Of a stretch of DNA of 55,631 bases, positions 1-6,245 are shown one piece after another; position 1 is the stretch's first letter; the number at the start of each line of letters is the position of its first letter. The notes under the pieces were generated by a model. The model was not told the DNA's origin. It ran no database searches and was given only the letters and a program-made list of their open reading frames with translations. Source of the DNA: Hungatella sp. GTDB lineage: Bacteria > Bacillota > Clostridia > Lachnospirales > Lachnospiraceae. Both the position numbers and the translations under genes were made by a program. The stretch spans positions 1 through 55,631 of the forward strand of contig JAAWHU010000013.1 in the NCBI GenBank assembly GCA_022796015.1, in the 5' to 3' direction.

Positions 1-162
1 AAAAGCCATTACACCATGGAGCTGAGACCATAAAAAACAGGAGGGCCCTCTGCCCGAGTGTTTTTTGTCCTACTGGGCTCAGTGGAATGCCCGGTGTACA
101 AAGGCTTTGTATGGAATATATTGTCAGAATATTCTCCTGGCTTTGACTTTCGCAATTACCTA
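1..162. repeat. Inverted-repeat element, copy 1 (cut by window start)
   Basis: This stretch is nearly identical to the right three quarters of the element at 46985-47201. Both share the internal stretch with GGAGGGCCCTCTGCCCGAG and the right arm that ends in CGCAATTACCTA. The left arm lies outside the window. The Cys-rich gene starts 146 bases further on. No protein is encoded; an open frame across it is chance. Non-autonomous mobile repeat (MITE-like) or a structured intergenic repeat are the two readings. Confidence 0.8.
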
Positions 163-248
163 TTCATGCTTATTATCACCAACTATACCATACCTAATCA
201 CAACTCGCAACCAAAGGCCGTCTCTAAAACTTTTTTAAATTCTGGGAA

Positions 249-276
249 ACACTGCCAAGCCGCCCCTCATATGATA
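249..276 (+). promoter_or_regulatory. Possible sporulation-type (sigma K/E-like) promoter
   Basis: CATATGATA at 268-276 fits the CATANNNTA form of mother-cell sigma-factor -10 sites. An AC dinucleotide lies 17 bases upstream at 249-250. It sits just ahead of the Cys-rich gene. No good housekeeping promoter was seen between the repeat and the gene. Short motif, so the match could be chance. Confidence 0.35.
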
Positions 277-307
277 GACTGTAAAGAAAATTTCTGGAGG
301 AACAAAC

Positions 308-568
308 ATGAGTGATTTGGCAGCAACAAACTGTGGTTGCGGATGTGAGTGTACAACAGGAGGCAGCGGATGCGGCAGCTTTATCTGGATTCTGATTCTT
401 CTGTGCTGCTGCGGCGGTGGCGGCGGTTTCGGCTTCGGATGCGGATGCGGCAATAACAACTGCGGCAATACCTGCGGAATCAGCTTCGGATGCGACTTTA
501 TCTGGATCCTGATTCTCCTGTGCTGCTGCGGTGGTAGCGGCAATTCAAACGGCTGCTTCTGCTGCTAA
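308..568 (+). CDS. Cys/Gly-rich small protein with internal duplication
   Basis: The protein has 86 residues, of which 19 are cysteine, with long glycine runs. The block FIWILILLCCCGG occurs twice, at residues 25-37 and 64-76, and the coding DNA of the two blocks is almost the same, so this is a recent tandem duplication. Each block is a short hydrophobic stretch that ends in three cysteines. Similar clostridial proteins have been annotated under chorion-like 'high-cysteine' names, and the hydrophobic/Gly pattern recalls small spore-coat-associated proteins; both are family impressions, not proof. The start is set by TGGAGG seven bases upstream of the ATG. A strong terminator follows at once, so it is transcribed alone. 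A metal-binding or disulfide-crosslinked coat role is inference. Confidence 0.8.
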   Translation: MSDLAATNCGCGCECTTGGSGCGSFIWILILLCCCGGGGGFGFGCGCGNNNCGNTCGISFGCDFIWILILLCCCGGSGNSNGCFCC

Positions 569-574
569 TATTGA

Positions 575-621
575 AAAGCCGCCCGGTTATCTTACCTGAT
601 AACCGGGCGGCGCTTTTTGTA
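575..621 (+). terminator. Rho-independent terminator of the Cys-rich gene
   Basis: A GC-rich stem GCCGCCCGGTTATC pairs with GATAACCGGGCGGC, followed by CGCTTTTTG. The opposite strand has only four T after the stem, so it may also weakly stop the converging small gene at 630-788. Confidence 0.9.
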
Positions 622-629
622 GGCAGCTA

Positions 630-788
630 TTATGATTTCTGTTCCTTCTTCCTGGCTTCCTGGCAGTTCTGCCATTCTCCCACGGCCCTGCACTGTCTGG
701 GCATTCTCCTTCGGGCCTCCTGCTGCCTTAGGCAGTCCTCATCAATCTCATACACCGCATTCCCATCTATAATTAAGCGCTCGGACAT
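630..788 (-). CDS. Small charged protein of unknown function (52 aa)
   Basis: A 52-residue frame begins MSERLIIDGNAVYEIDEDC and ends in a Lys/Glu-rich tail. The ATG at 788 has AGGAGG five to six bases upstream, the ideal position. The product is hydrophilic, with three cysteines and an Arg/Gln-rich middle, and has no signal peptide or membrane segment. It converges on the Cys-rich gene, with the terminator hairpin between them. I do not recognise a named family. A plus-strand frame overlaps it but has no ribosome-binding site, which makes this minus-strand gene the better reading. Confidence 0.65.
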   Translation of the reverse strand: MSERLIIDGNAVYEIDEDCLRQQEARRRMPRQCRAVGEWQNCQEARKKEQKS

Positions 789-890
789 ACATTCCTCCTG
801 GTATTTTTATTTCCACTGTTATGATATGCGGAATATTTCCTGAAGGCGCCTCATACATTGGGATCAAAGAGATTTTGGAAGCCGCAAATT

Positions 891-1388
891 ATGACCGATG
901 AACATACTATGAAGCTCACTGATTTTGACTATCTGATCGGCGATCACCATCTGCAGATGATGAAAGCCGCCCTTCCTTACGTCAGCGTACCCCAGCAGCG
1001 GGTCCTTTCGTTTCTTGTAAAATTCAAGGAACTCCAGAAAACCGTAGCCTTATTCCAAGAGGAACAGGTGGCCGCCATGGGGATCTCTTCTGTGGCCGAG
1101 ACGCAAAAAGGCTCTCCTCTTGACATGATGAAGGCCATAAAGCCCTACGGCAACACCCAGGAGCAGGACTTTATTGATATGGTCTGCAATTTTATCCAGG
1201 GAATCCGCATGACGGGGCAGACAAGGGAACCCATGCCTCTTCAGCCTGCCACCGTATCAAACGGCACCATCCCCTGCGAGAACGCCTCCTCTCCCTTGGA
1301 GCAGCTAAAGGGATTTCTCCCTCCCGACCAGCAGTCCCGCTTAGAGCAGGCCGCATTTCTCATTCAAACTCTGCAGCAGATTTCTTAG
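891..1388 (+). CDS. Hypothetical protein
   Basis: About 165 residues starting MTDEHTMKLTDFDYLIGDHH. It is hydrophilic and helix-rich, with no signal peptide, membrane span or recognisable motif. The frame opens at a TTG at 858. The ATG at 891 is preferred because the protein-like composition starts there and GGAAG lies about nine bases upstream; neither start has a strong site. It is followed after 14 bases by a second small gene (1403-1687) with its own AAAGGAG, so the two are probably co-transcribed. Both proteins are short and all-helical, as in an interacting pair, but this is inference. The function is unknown. Confidence 0.65.
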   Translation: MTDEHTMKLTDFDYLIGDHHLQMMKAALPYVSVPQQRVLSFLVKFKELQKTVALFQEEQVAAMGISSVAETQKGSPLDMMKAIKPYGNTQEQDFIDMVCNFIQGIRMTGQTREPMPLQPATVSNGTIPCENASSPLEQLKGFLPPDQQSRLEQAAFLIQTLQQIS

Positions 1389-1402
1389 AAAGGAGCCCTA
1401 CT

Positions 1403-1687
1403 GTGAACGATACATGGAAACAGGATCCGAGACTCAGATCCATGAACCCGGAAAAAATACAATTTCTGGCGGACTTTGCCCAGGAGCTGAACCAGACTCC
1501 CAAGGACCAGACTCTTGCAAAATTCATCGCCCTCTCTTCCCAGGCCCAGAGCCGGGGAATTACCTTCTCAGACCAGGAGACAAAGCTTTTGACAGATATT
1601 CTCCTCCATCACCTCACTCCGGCCGATAAAAGCAGATTCGATATGCTCTATACCCTGTCACAAAAACTGGCTTCCAGACGCGGCTGA
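1403..1687 (+). CDS. Hypothetical helical protein (94 aa)
   Basis: A 94-residue hydrophilic protein that starts at GTG 1403, seven bases after AAAGGAG. The residues are mostly Gln, Leu, Lys and Asp in a pattern typical of a small helical bundle. There is no signal peptide or metal site. It is the second gene of a two-gene unit with 891-1388. Its last codons are built into the 5' arm of the hairpin that terminates leuS from the other strand, so the two transcripts converge and overlap. No family is recognised. Confidence 0.65.
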   Translation: MNDTWKQDPRLRSMNPEKIQFLADFAQELNQTPKDQTLAKFIALSSQAQSRGITFSDQETKLLTDILLHHLTPADKSRFDMLYTLSQKLASRRG

Positions 1688-1707
1688 TAGGGCCGCGTCC
1701 GGAAGCC
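1663..1707 (-). terminator. leuS terminator overlapping the convergent gene's stop
   Basis: Arms at 1669-1684 and 1691-1707 (GGCTTCC-GACGCGGC against its complement, one mismatch) form a long stem. On the minus strand it is followed by AGTTTTTG. It lies 29 bases past the leuS stop and includes the end of the plus-strand gene at 1403-1687. Confidence 0.8.
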
Positions 1708-1735
1708 GGACAGAAAACCTTATTCTATATAGAGC

Positions 1736-4147
1736 TTATTTTACTACCAGATTCACAATCTTACCCGGAACATAGATTTCTTTTATGAGGCTGCCTGTCA
1801 TTTTTCCCCGAACCGCCTCCTTGCCTGCCGCAATAACCTCCTCTTTGGAAGCGTCCGCCGCCACGCAGATCACGGCCCTGGTCTTACCATTGATCTGAAC
1901 GGCAATCTCTATCTCGTCTGCCTTCATGGCATCCGGATCATACTCCGGCCACTGGCCATGGAACACGCTGCCGGTCTCTCCCAACTGCTGCCACAGCTCC
2001 TCACCGATGTGAGGGGCAAAGGGAGCTAAGAGAACCACAAAGGTCTTTAAGGTCTCCTTGTCAATGCCGCCCTCCTTCTTGGCCAGCTCCATGAACTTGT
2101 TGTTGTACTCCATAAATCCGGAGATCACCGTATTTAAGTTAAACTGGTTGAAGCGCTGCTCAATGTCAAAGATCAGCTTATGGCGCAGGCGCAGCATATC
2201 CTTGGATGGCTCTATGTCTTTGTCCTTACTGTCCATAACAAGGTTCCAAAAACGGTTGAGGAAACGGCTGACGCCCTCAATGCCCCGATCGTCCCACTCT
2301 GCATCCAGCTCCGGCGGGCCCACGAAGAGCTCGTACATTCTTAAGGAATCGCATCCATAATCTCTCACCAGATCATCAGGAGAGACTACGTTGCCCTTGG
2401 ACTTGCTCATCTTGATTCCGTTCTTGCCTGTAATCATGCCCTGATTAAACAGCTTGGTAAAGGGCTCGTCAAAATCTATAACGCCAATGTCATGAAGGAA
2501 CTTGGTGTAGAACCTGGAGTACAGAAGGTGAAGCACCGCATGCTCCACGCCGCCGATATACATATCCACCGGCAGGTACTTGTCCGCCTTCTCTCTTGAC
2601 ACCAGCTCTTTGTCATTGTGGCTGTCCACATACCGCAGGAAATACCAGGAAGAGCCTGCCCACTGAGGCATGGTGTTGGTCTCTCTCTTGGCTGGGCCGC
2701 CACATTCGGGGCAAGTGCAGTTCACCCACTCGTCAATGGCCGCAAGGGGAGACTCGCCGGTGCCGGTAGGCTGGTAGCTCTCCACCTCCGGCAGCTTTAA
2801 GGGCAGTTCTTCCTCGGGAACCGCCACGTTGCCGCACTTGGGACAGTGGATAATGGGGATGGGCTCGCCCCAGTACCGCTGTCTTGAGAACACCCAGTCA
2901 CGCAGCTTATAATTGACAGTCTTTTTGCCCAGGCCTCTGGCCTCTATCATGGCAGGGGCCTCTTTTTTCAGCACGGCAGACTCCATGCCGTTCCATTCCC
3001 CGGAATTGATCATGGTTCCGCTGGCCTCCGTGTAAGCCTCCTCCATGTTCCGGATCTCCACGCCGTCCTTTGCGATGACCTGGATAATGGGCAGATCAAA
3101 CTTTTTGGCAAACTCAAAGTCACGGTCGTCATGAGCGGGAACACACATAATGGCCCCGGTGCCGTAATCAGCCAGCACATAGTCTGACAGCCAGATAGGA
3201 ACCCTTGCCCCGTTTAAGGGGTTGATGGCATAGCTTCCCGTAAATACGCCGGTCTTCTCCTTATCCTGCATACGATCTACATTGGAGCGCATGGATGAAT
3301 CAAAGATGTACTTCTCCACAGCCTCCCTTGTCTCCTCAGTAGCCAGGCCCTTCGCCAAGGCATGCTCCGGCGCCAAAACCATAAAGGTAGCGCCGTAGAG
3401 GGTATCCGGTCTTGTGGTGTAGACTTTAATCTTGTCCTCTTTTCCCTCCACCTGGAAATCCACCTCGGCTCCGTAAGACTTGCCGATCCACTCGCTCTGC
3501 ATCTTCTTGACCTTCTCGGGCCAGTCCAGCTTGTCAAGATCATTTAACAATCTCTCTGCATAGGCAGTAATCTTTAACATCCACTGGCGCAGGTTTTTCT
3601 TGGTCACTGTGGCGCCGCAGCGCTCGCAGCAGCCGTTTACCACCTCCTCGTTGGCCAGGCCGGTCTTGCAGGAGGGACACCAGTTAATGGGGAACTCCTT
3701 CTCATAGGCTAAGCCCTTCTTGAACATCTGCACGAAAATCCACTGGGTCCACTTGTAAAATCCTGGATCCGTAGTATTGACCTCCATATCCCAGTCATAG
3801 ATGGATGCGATCTGGTTGATCTGCCTCTTAATATTCTTCACATTCTCAGCCGTGGAGATGGCAGGATGAATGCCCATCTTGATGGCATAGTTTTCCGCCG
3901 GAAGTCCGAATGCATCCCAGCCCATGGGATGAATCACATAATGACCCTTTAAGATCTGATAACGGCTCCACACATCAGAGATCACGTAACCTCTCCAGTG
4001 TCCTACATGAAGTCCGCTGCCTGACGGATAGGGGAACATATCCAGACAGTAGTATTTTGGTTTCTTGCCATCGTTGACATTAATAGGGTTCTTCTCCCAG
4101 TTTTCCCTCCACTTTTTCTCAATGGCGCTGTGGTTATATGATGCCAT
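1736..4147 (-). CDS. leuS: Leucyl-tRNA synthetase
   Basis: Cytosolic class I synthetase that charges tRNA-Leu. It has 803 residues, the usual bacterial length. The HIGH-type motif reads HVGH at residues 47-50 and the KMSKS loop is intact as KMSKSKGN. The CP1 editing domain is present (TTRPDTLYG, then GTGAIMCVPAHDDRDFEFA), and a zinc-type CPSC...CERCG pair lies in the insertion. The open frame runs upstream to 4195, but the start MASYNHSAIEKKW at 4147 is chosen because AGGAGG lies seven bases before it; the longer version would run into the leader terminator. It is a single-gene unit controlled by the T-box leader at 4195-4523 and ends at the hairpin at 1663-1707. Confidence 0.98.
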   Translation of the reverse strand: MASYNHSAIEKKWRENWEKNPINVNDGKKPKYYCLDMFPYPSGSGLHVGHWRGYVISDVWSRYQILKGHYVIHPMGWDAFGLPAENYAIKMGIHPAISTAENVKNIKRQINQIASIYDWDMEVNTTDPGFYKWTQWIFVQMFKKGLAYEKEFPINWCPSCKTGLANEEVVNGCCERCGATVTKKNLRQWMLKITAYAERLLNDLDKLDWPEKVKKMQSEWIGKSYGAEVDFQVEGKEDKIKVYTTRPDTLYGATFMVLAPEHALAKGLATEETREAVEKYIFDSSMRSNVDRMQDKEKTGVFTGSYAINPLNGARVPIWLSDYVLADYGTGAIMCVPAHDDRDFEFAKKFDLPIIQVIAKDGVEIRNMEEAYTEASGTMINSGEWNGMESAVLKKEAPAMIEARGLGKKTVNYKLRDWVFSRQRYWGEPIPIIHCPKCGNVAVPEEELPLKLPEVESYQPTGTGESPLAAIDEWVNCTCPECGGPAKRETNTMPQWAGSSWYFLRYVDSHNDKELVSREKADKYLPVDMYIGGVEHAVLHLLYSRFYTKFLHDIGVIDFDEPFTKLFNQGMITGKNGIKMSKSKGNVVSPDDLVRDYGCDSLRMYELFVGPPELDAEWDDRGIEGVSRFLNRFWNLVMDSKDKDIEPSKDMLRLRHKLIFDIEQRFNQFNLNTVISGFMEYNNKFMELAKKEGGIDKETLKTFVVLLAPFAPHIGEELWQQLGETGSVFHGQWPEYDPDAMKADEIEIAVQINGKTRAVICVAADASKEEVIAAGKEAVRGKMTGSLIKEIYVPGKIVNLVVK

Positions 4148-4194
4148 AACAATCCTCCTAGTATTATAATAATGAGTTTTTCTGATAGGACACA

Positions 4195-4490
4195 AAAAAC
4201 CTGCGCCCTATCCTTCCCTTCAGATAGAGGCGCAGGACTCAGCTCCCACGTGGTACCACTCTAATTCATGCCGTGCATGCACTCTGCGGAACGTCTCCGG
4301 GCCGTCTCCTATCCTCAGCCGCAGAAACTGCTCCTCCCCTGTAACGGCGGGCGCCGGCGGCCATCTACTAGGGGAATCCGGCTTGGGACTGCCTCCTTTC
4401 AATGCCGCTACTCCGGGGCCAGTTCACAGCTCCTCCCCAACCGCCTTGCACCCTCCGGCGGCTCTCTGCATGGTTTAGGACTGCTACTAC
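4195..4490 (-). promoter_or_regulatory. T-box riboswitch, leucine type, upstream of leuS
   Basis: The T-box sequence AGAGTGGTACCACG lies at about 4249-4262 on the minus strand. It is followed by a terminator hairpin (GCGCC... with a TTTTTT tract) at 4195-4236. The stem I region contains GTGAACTGG: reading the codon directly after GAA gives CTG (Leu) at 4422-4420. The same GAA-codon layout gives TGG in the Trp T-box at 50290-50560, which supports this reading. Uncharged tRNA-Leu would favour antitermination and raise leuS expression. Confidence 0.93.
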
Positions 4491-4517
4491 TCCCCTTCAC
4501 AGTATTTTTGTTACCTT

Positions 4518-4546
4518 AATTTATCACATATAAAAAATTCTGTCAA
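4518..4546 (-). promoter_or_regulatory. leuS leader promoter
   Basis: TTGACA (4546-4541) is separated by 17 bases from TAAATT (4523-4518) on the minus strand, immediately before the T-box leader. Confidence 0.75.
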
Positions 4547-4601
4547 CTTTTTTCTTACCCTTCGTGGACAAAGGGACCTTCTGAGAACATAATATTCCCT
4601 A

Positions 4602-4660
4602 TTGACAAAACGGAAAAACAATGGCATAATAAAATTACTTTATTAAATAGTTTTATTAAA
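4602..4660 (+). promoter_or_regulatory. Promoter and repeat operator before the alcohol dehydrogenase
   Basis: TTGACA at 4602-4607, 17-base spacer, CATAAT at 4625-4630. Just downstream the nine-base word TTTATTAAA occurs twice, 13 bases apart (4639-4647 and 4652-4660). That position over the transcript start fits a repressor site; the regulator is unknown. Confidence 0.65.
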
Positions 4661-4699
4661 CGTGAACTCCAAATTTTGAAAAAGAAAGGAAACAAAGCT

Positions 4700-5725
4700 A
4701 TGTTGCAGCAAGTTATGACATCCCCAGGTGAAATCATGTTTCGTGAAATTCCCATTCCCGAACCACAAAAAGGAGAAGTTCTAATCAAGATCATGAAAAT
4801 CGGCATCTGCGGTTCCGACATTCATGTGTATCACGGAGAGCATCCCTTCACAAGCTATCCCGTAACCCAGGGACATGAGGTGTCCGGCGAGATCGTAAAA
4901 TCAGGAGAAGGCGTGGAAGGCTTTGAACCCGGTCAGAAAGTAACCATCCAGCCCCAGGTAGTCTGCGGCAAGTGCTATCCCTGCCGCCACGGCAAGTACA
5001 ATCTCTGCGAAGAGCTAAAGGTCATGGGCTTCCAGACCACCGGCACTGCCTCCCACTATTTCGCAGTAGATGCCGCAAAGGTAACCAAACTGCCCGATGA
5101 CATGAGCTTTGACGAGGGCGCCATGATCGAGCCTTTGGCCGTTGCCGTTCATGCCATCCGCCAGGCCGGCGATGTGAAAGGCCTTAAGATCGCCGTGCTG
5201 GGAGCAGGCCCCATCGGAATCCTGGTGGCTCAGACCGCCAAGGGAATGGGGGCAGAAAGCGTGATGATCACAGATATCAGTGATATCCGTCTGGACAAAG
5301 CGAAGGAATGCGGTGTGGATTTCTGTGTGAATACAAAGAATGAAGATTTCGGTGAAGCCATGATTGCAAACTTCGGACCGGACAAAGCAGACGTAATCTA
5401 CGACTGCGCCGGCAACAACATCACCATGGGTCAGGCCATCAAGTACGCGAGAAAAGGCAGCACCATTATCCTGGTTGCAGTCTTTGCCGGGGAGGCCAAG
5501 GTTGATCTGGCCGTGCTCAATGACCATGAACTGGATCTGAACACCACCATGATGTACCGGAACGAAGACTATCTTGACGCCATCCGCCTTGTCAACGAGA
5601 AAAAGGTAGTGCTGGCCCCTCTGGTTTCCGAGCACTTTGCCTTTAAAGACTATCTCAAGGCTTATGAGTACATAGACGACAACCGGGAATCCACCATGAA
5701 GGTGATTATCAACGTTCAGGAATAG
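4700..5725 (+). CDS. Zinc-dependent alcohol/polyol dehydrogenase (MDR family)
   Basis: A 341-residue medium-chain dehydrogenase that oxidises an alcohol or polyol with NAD(P). The catalytic zinc region reads IGICGSDIHVYHG, with the later GHE. The structural zinc site has four cysteines in CGKCYPCRHGKYNLC. The Rossmann motif is GAGPIG. The family includes sorbitol, threonine and galactitol dehydrogenases, and the exact substrate cannot be set from sequence. The ATG at 4700 is preferred over the upstream start because AAAGGA lies ten bases before it and the family N-terminus begins there. It is followed after 11 bases by a VOC protein, with one promoter and one terminator around both genes. Confidence 0.9.
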   Translation: MLQQVMTSPGEIMFREIPIPEPQKGEVLIKIMKIGICGSDIHVYHGEHPFTSYPVTQGHEVSGEIVKSGEGVEGFEPGQKVTIQPQVVCGKCYPCRHGKYNLCEELKVMGFQTTGTASHYFAVDAAKVTKLPDDMSFDEGAMIEPLAVAVHAIRQAGDVKGLKIAVLGAGPIGILVAQTAKGMGAESVMITDISDIRLDKAKECGVDFCVNTKNEDFGEAMIANFGPDKADVIYDCAGNNITMGQAIKYARKGSTIILVAVFAGEAKVDLAVLNDHELDLNTTMMYRNEDYLDAIRLVNEKKVVLAPLVSEHFAFKDYLKAYEYIDDNRESTMKVIINVQE

Positions 5726-5736
5726 GAGGCGCCCCT

Positions 5737-6132
5737 ATGGGAATCGAACAGTATTCATCCGGGCTTCAGCACGTGGGCATTCCCACCGATGATATCGAAA
5801 AAACCATAGAATTCTACACGATGCTGGGCTTTCACACGGCCCACCGTGCAGTCAACGAAGCCGCCGGCGGCGAGAAGGTGGCCTTCTTAAGGCTGGGAAA
5901 TCTGACCATAGAGACCTACGAGAACCACCAGGCCGCCATGGTAAACGGGGCCTTAGACCACATTGCCCTGGATGTAACCGATATTGAGGCCGTGTGGCAG
6001 TTTGCAAAAGCCAAGGGCCTGGACTGCCTCGACGAAGAGATCCAGTTTCTGCCCTTCTGGGAGAAGGGTGTCCGGTTCTTTACCATCCTGGGCCCCAATA
6101 AAGAGAAGGTGGAGTTTAGCCAGATGCTGTAG
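5737..6132 (+). CDS. VOC-family (glyoxalase-like) protein
   Basis: A 131-residue single-chain vicinal-oxygen-chelate protein with two beta-alpha-beta-beta-beta halves. Candidate metal ligands are in place: His in LQHVGIP, Glu in TIETYE, His in LDHIALDV and Glu in KVEFSQ. This is the size of lactoylglutathione-lyase-like proteins, which also include epimerases and ring-cleaving enzymes. An AGGAGG overlaps the end of the dehydrogenase, so the two are co-translated. The partner dehydrogenase suggests a shared small carbonyl or polyol substrate, which is inference. Confidence 0.88.
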   Translation: MGIEQYSSGLQHVGIPTDDIEKTIEFYTMLGFHTAHRAVNEAAGGEKVAFLRLGNLTIETYENHQAAMVNGALDHIALDVTDIEAVWQFAKAKGLDCLDEEIQFLPFWEKGVRFFTILGPNKEKVEFSQML

Positions 6133-6164
6133 AAAGGGTTTTCCTGCAGCGGGCAAACGTCCCC

Positions 6165-6208
6165 TTAAAAAGCGCTCCTGTTCCCCTTAAGGGGGACAGG
6201 AGCGTTTC
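6165..6208. terminator. Bidirectional terminator
   Basis: CGCTCCTGTTCCCC pairs with the complementary arm ending GGACAGGAGCG. The minus strand has TTTTT directly after the stem, the plus strand TTT. It separates the plus-strand VOC gene from the minus-strand membrane protein. Confidence 0.85.
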
Positions 6209-6245
6209 CCATGTCCTCTGCCGCAAGCCGATGGAACAAACCTCC

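Noticed and set aside
58-315. Open frame across the left repeat element
   Set aside because: It lies mostly inside the repeat, has no ribosome site, and the homologous frame in copy 2 diverges.
235-543. Pro/His-rich frame on the minus strand
   Set aside because: It is the antisense of the Cys/Gly-rich gene; composition follows from Gly and Cys codons.
571-843. Plus-strand frame of 90 codons
   Set aside because: No ribosome site, starts in the terminator stem, and it is antisense to the better-supported small gene at 630-788.
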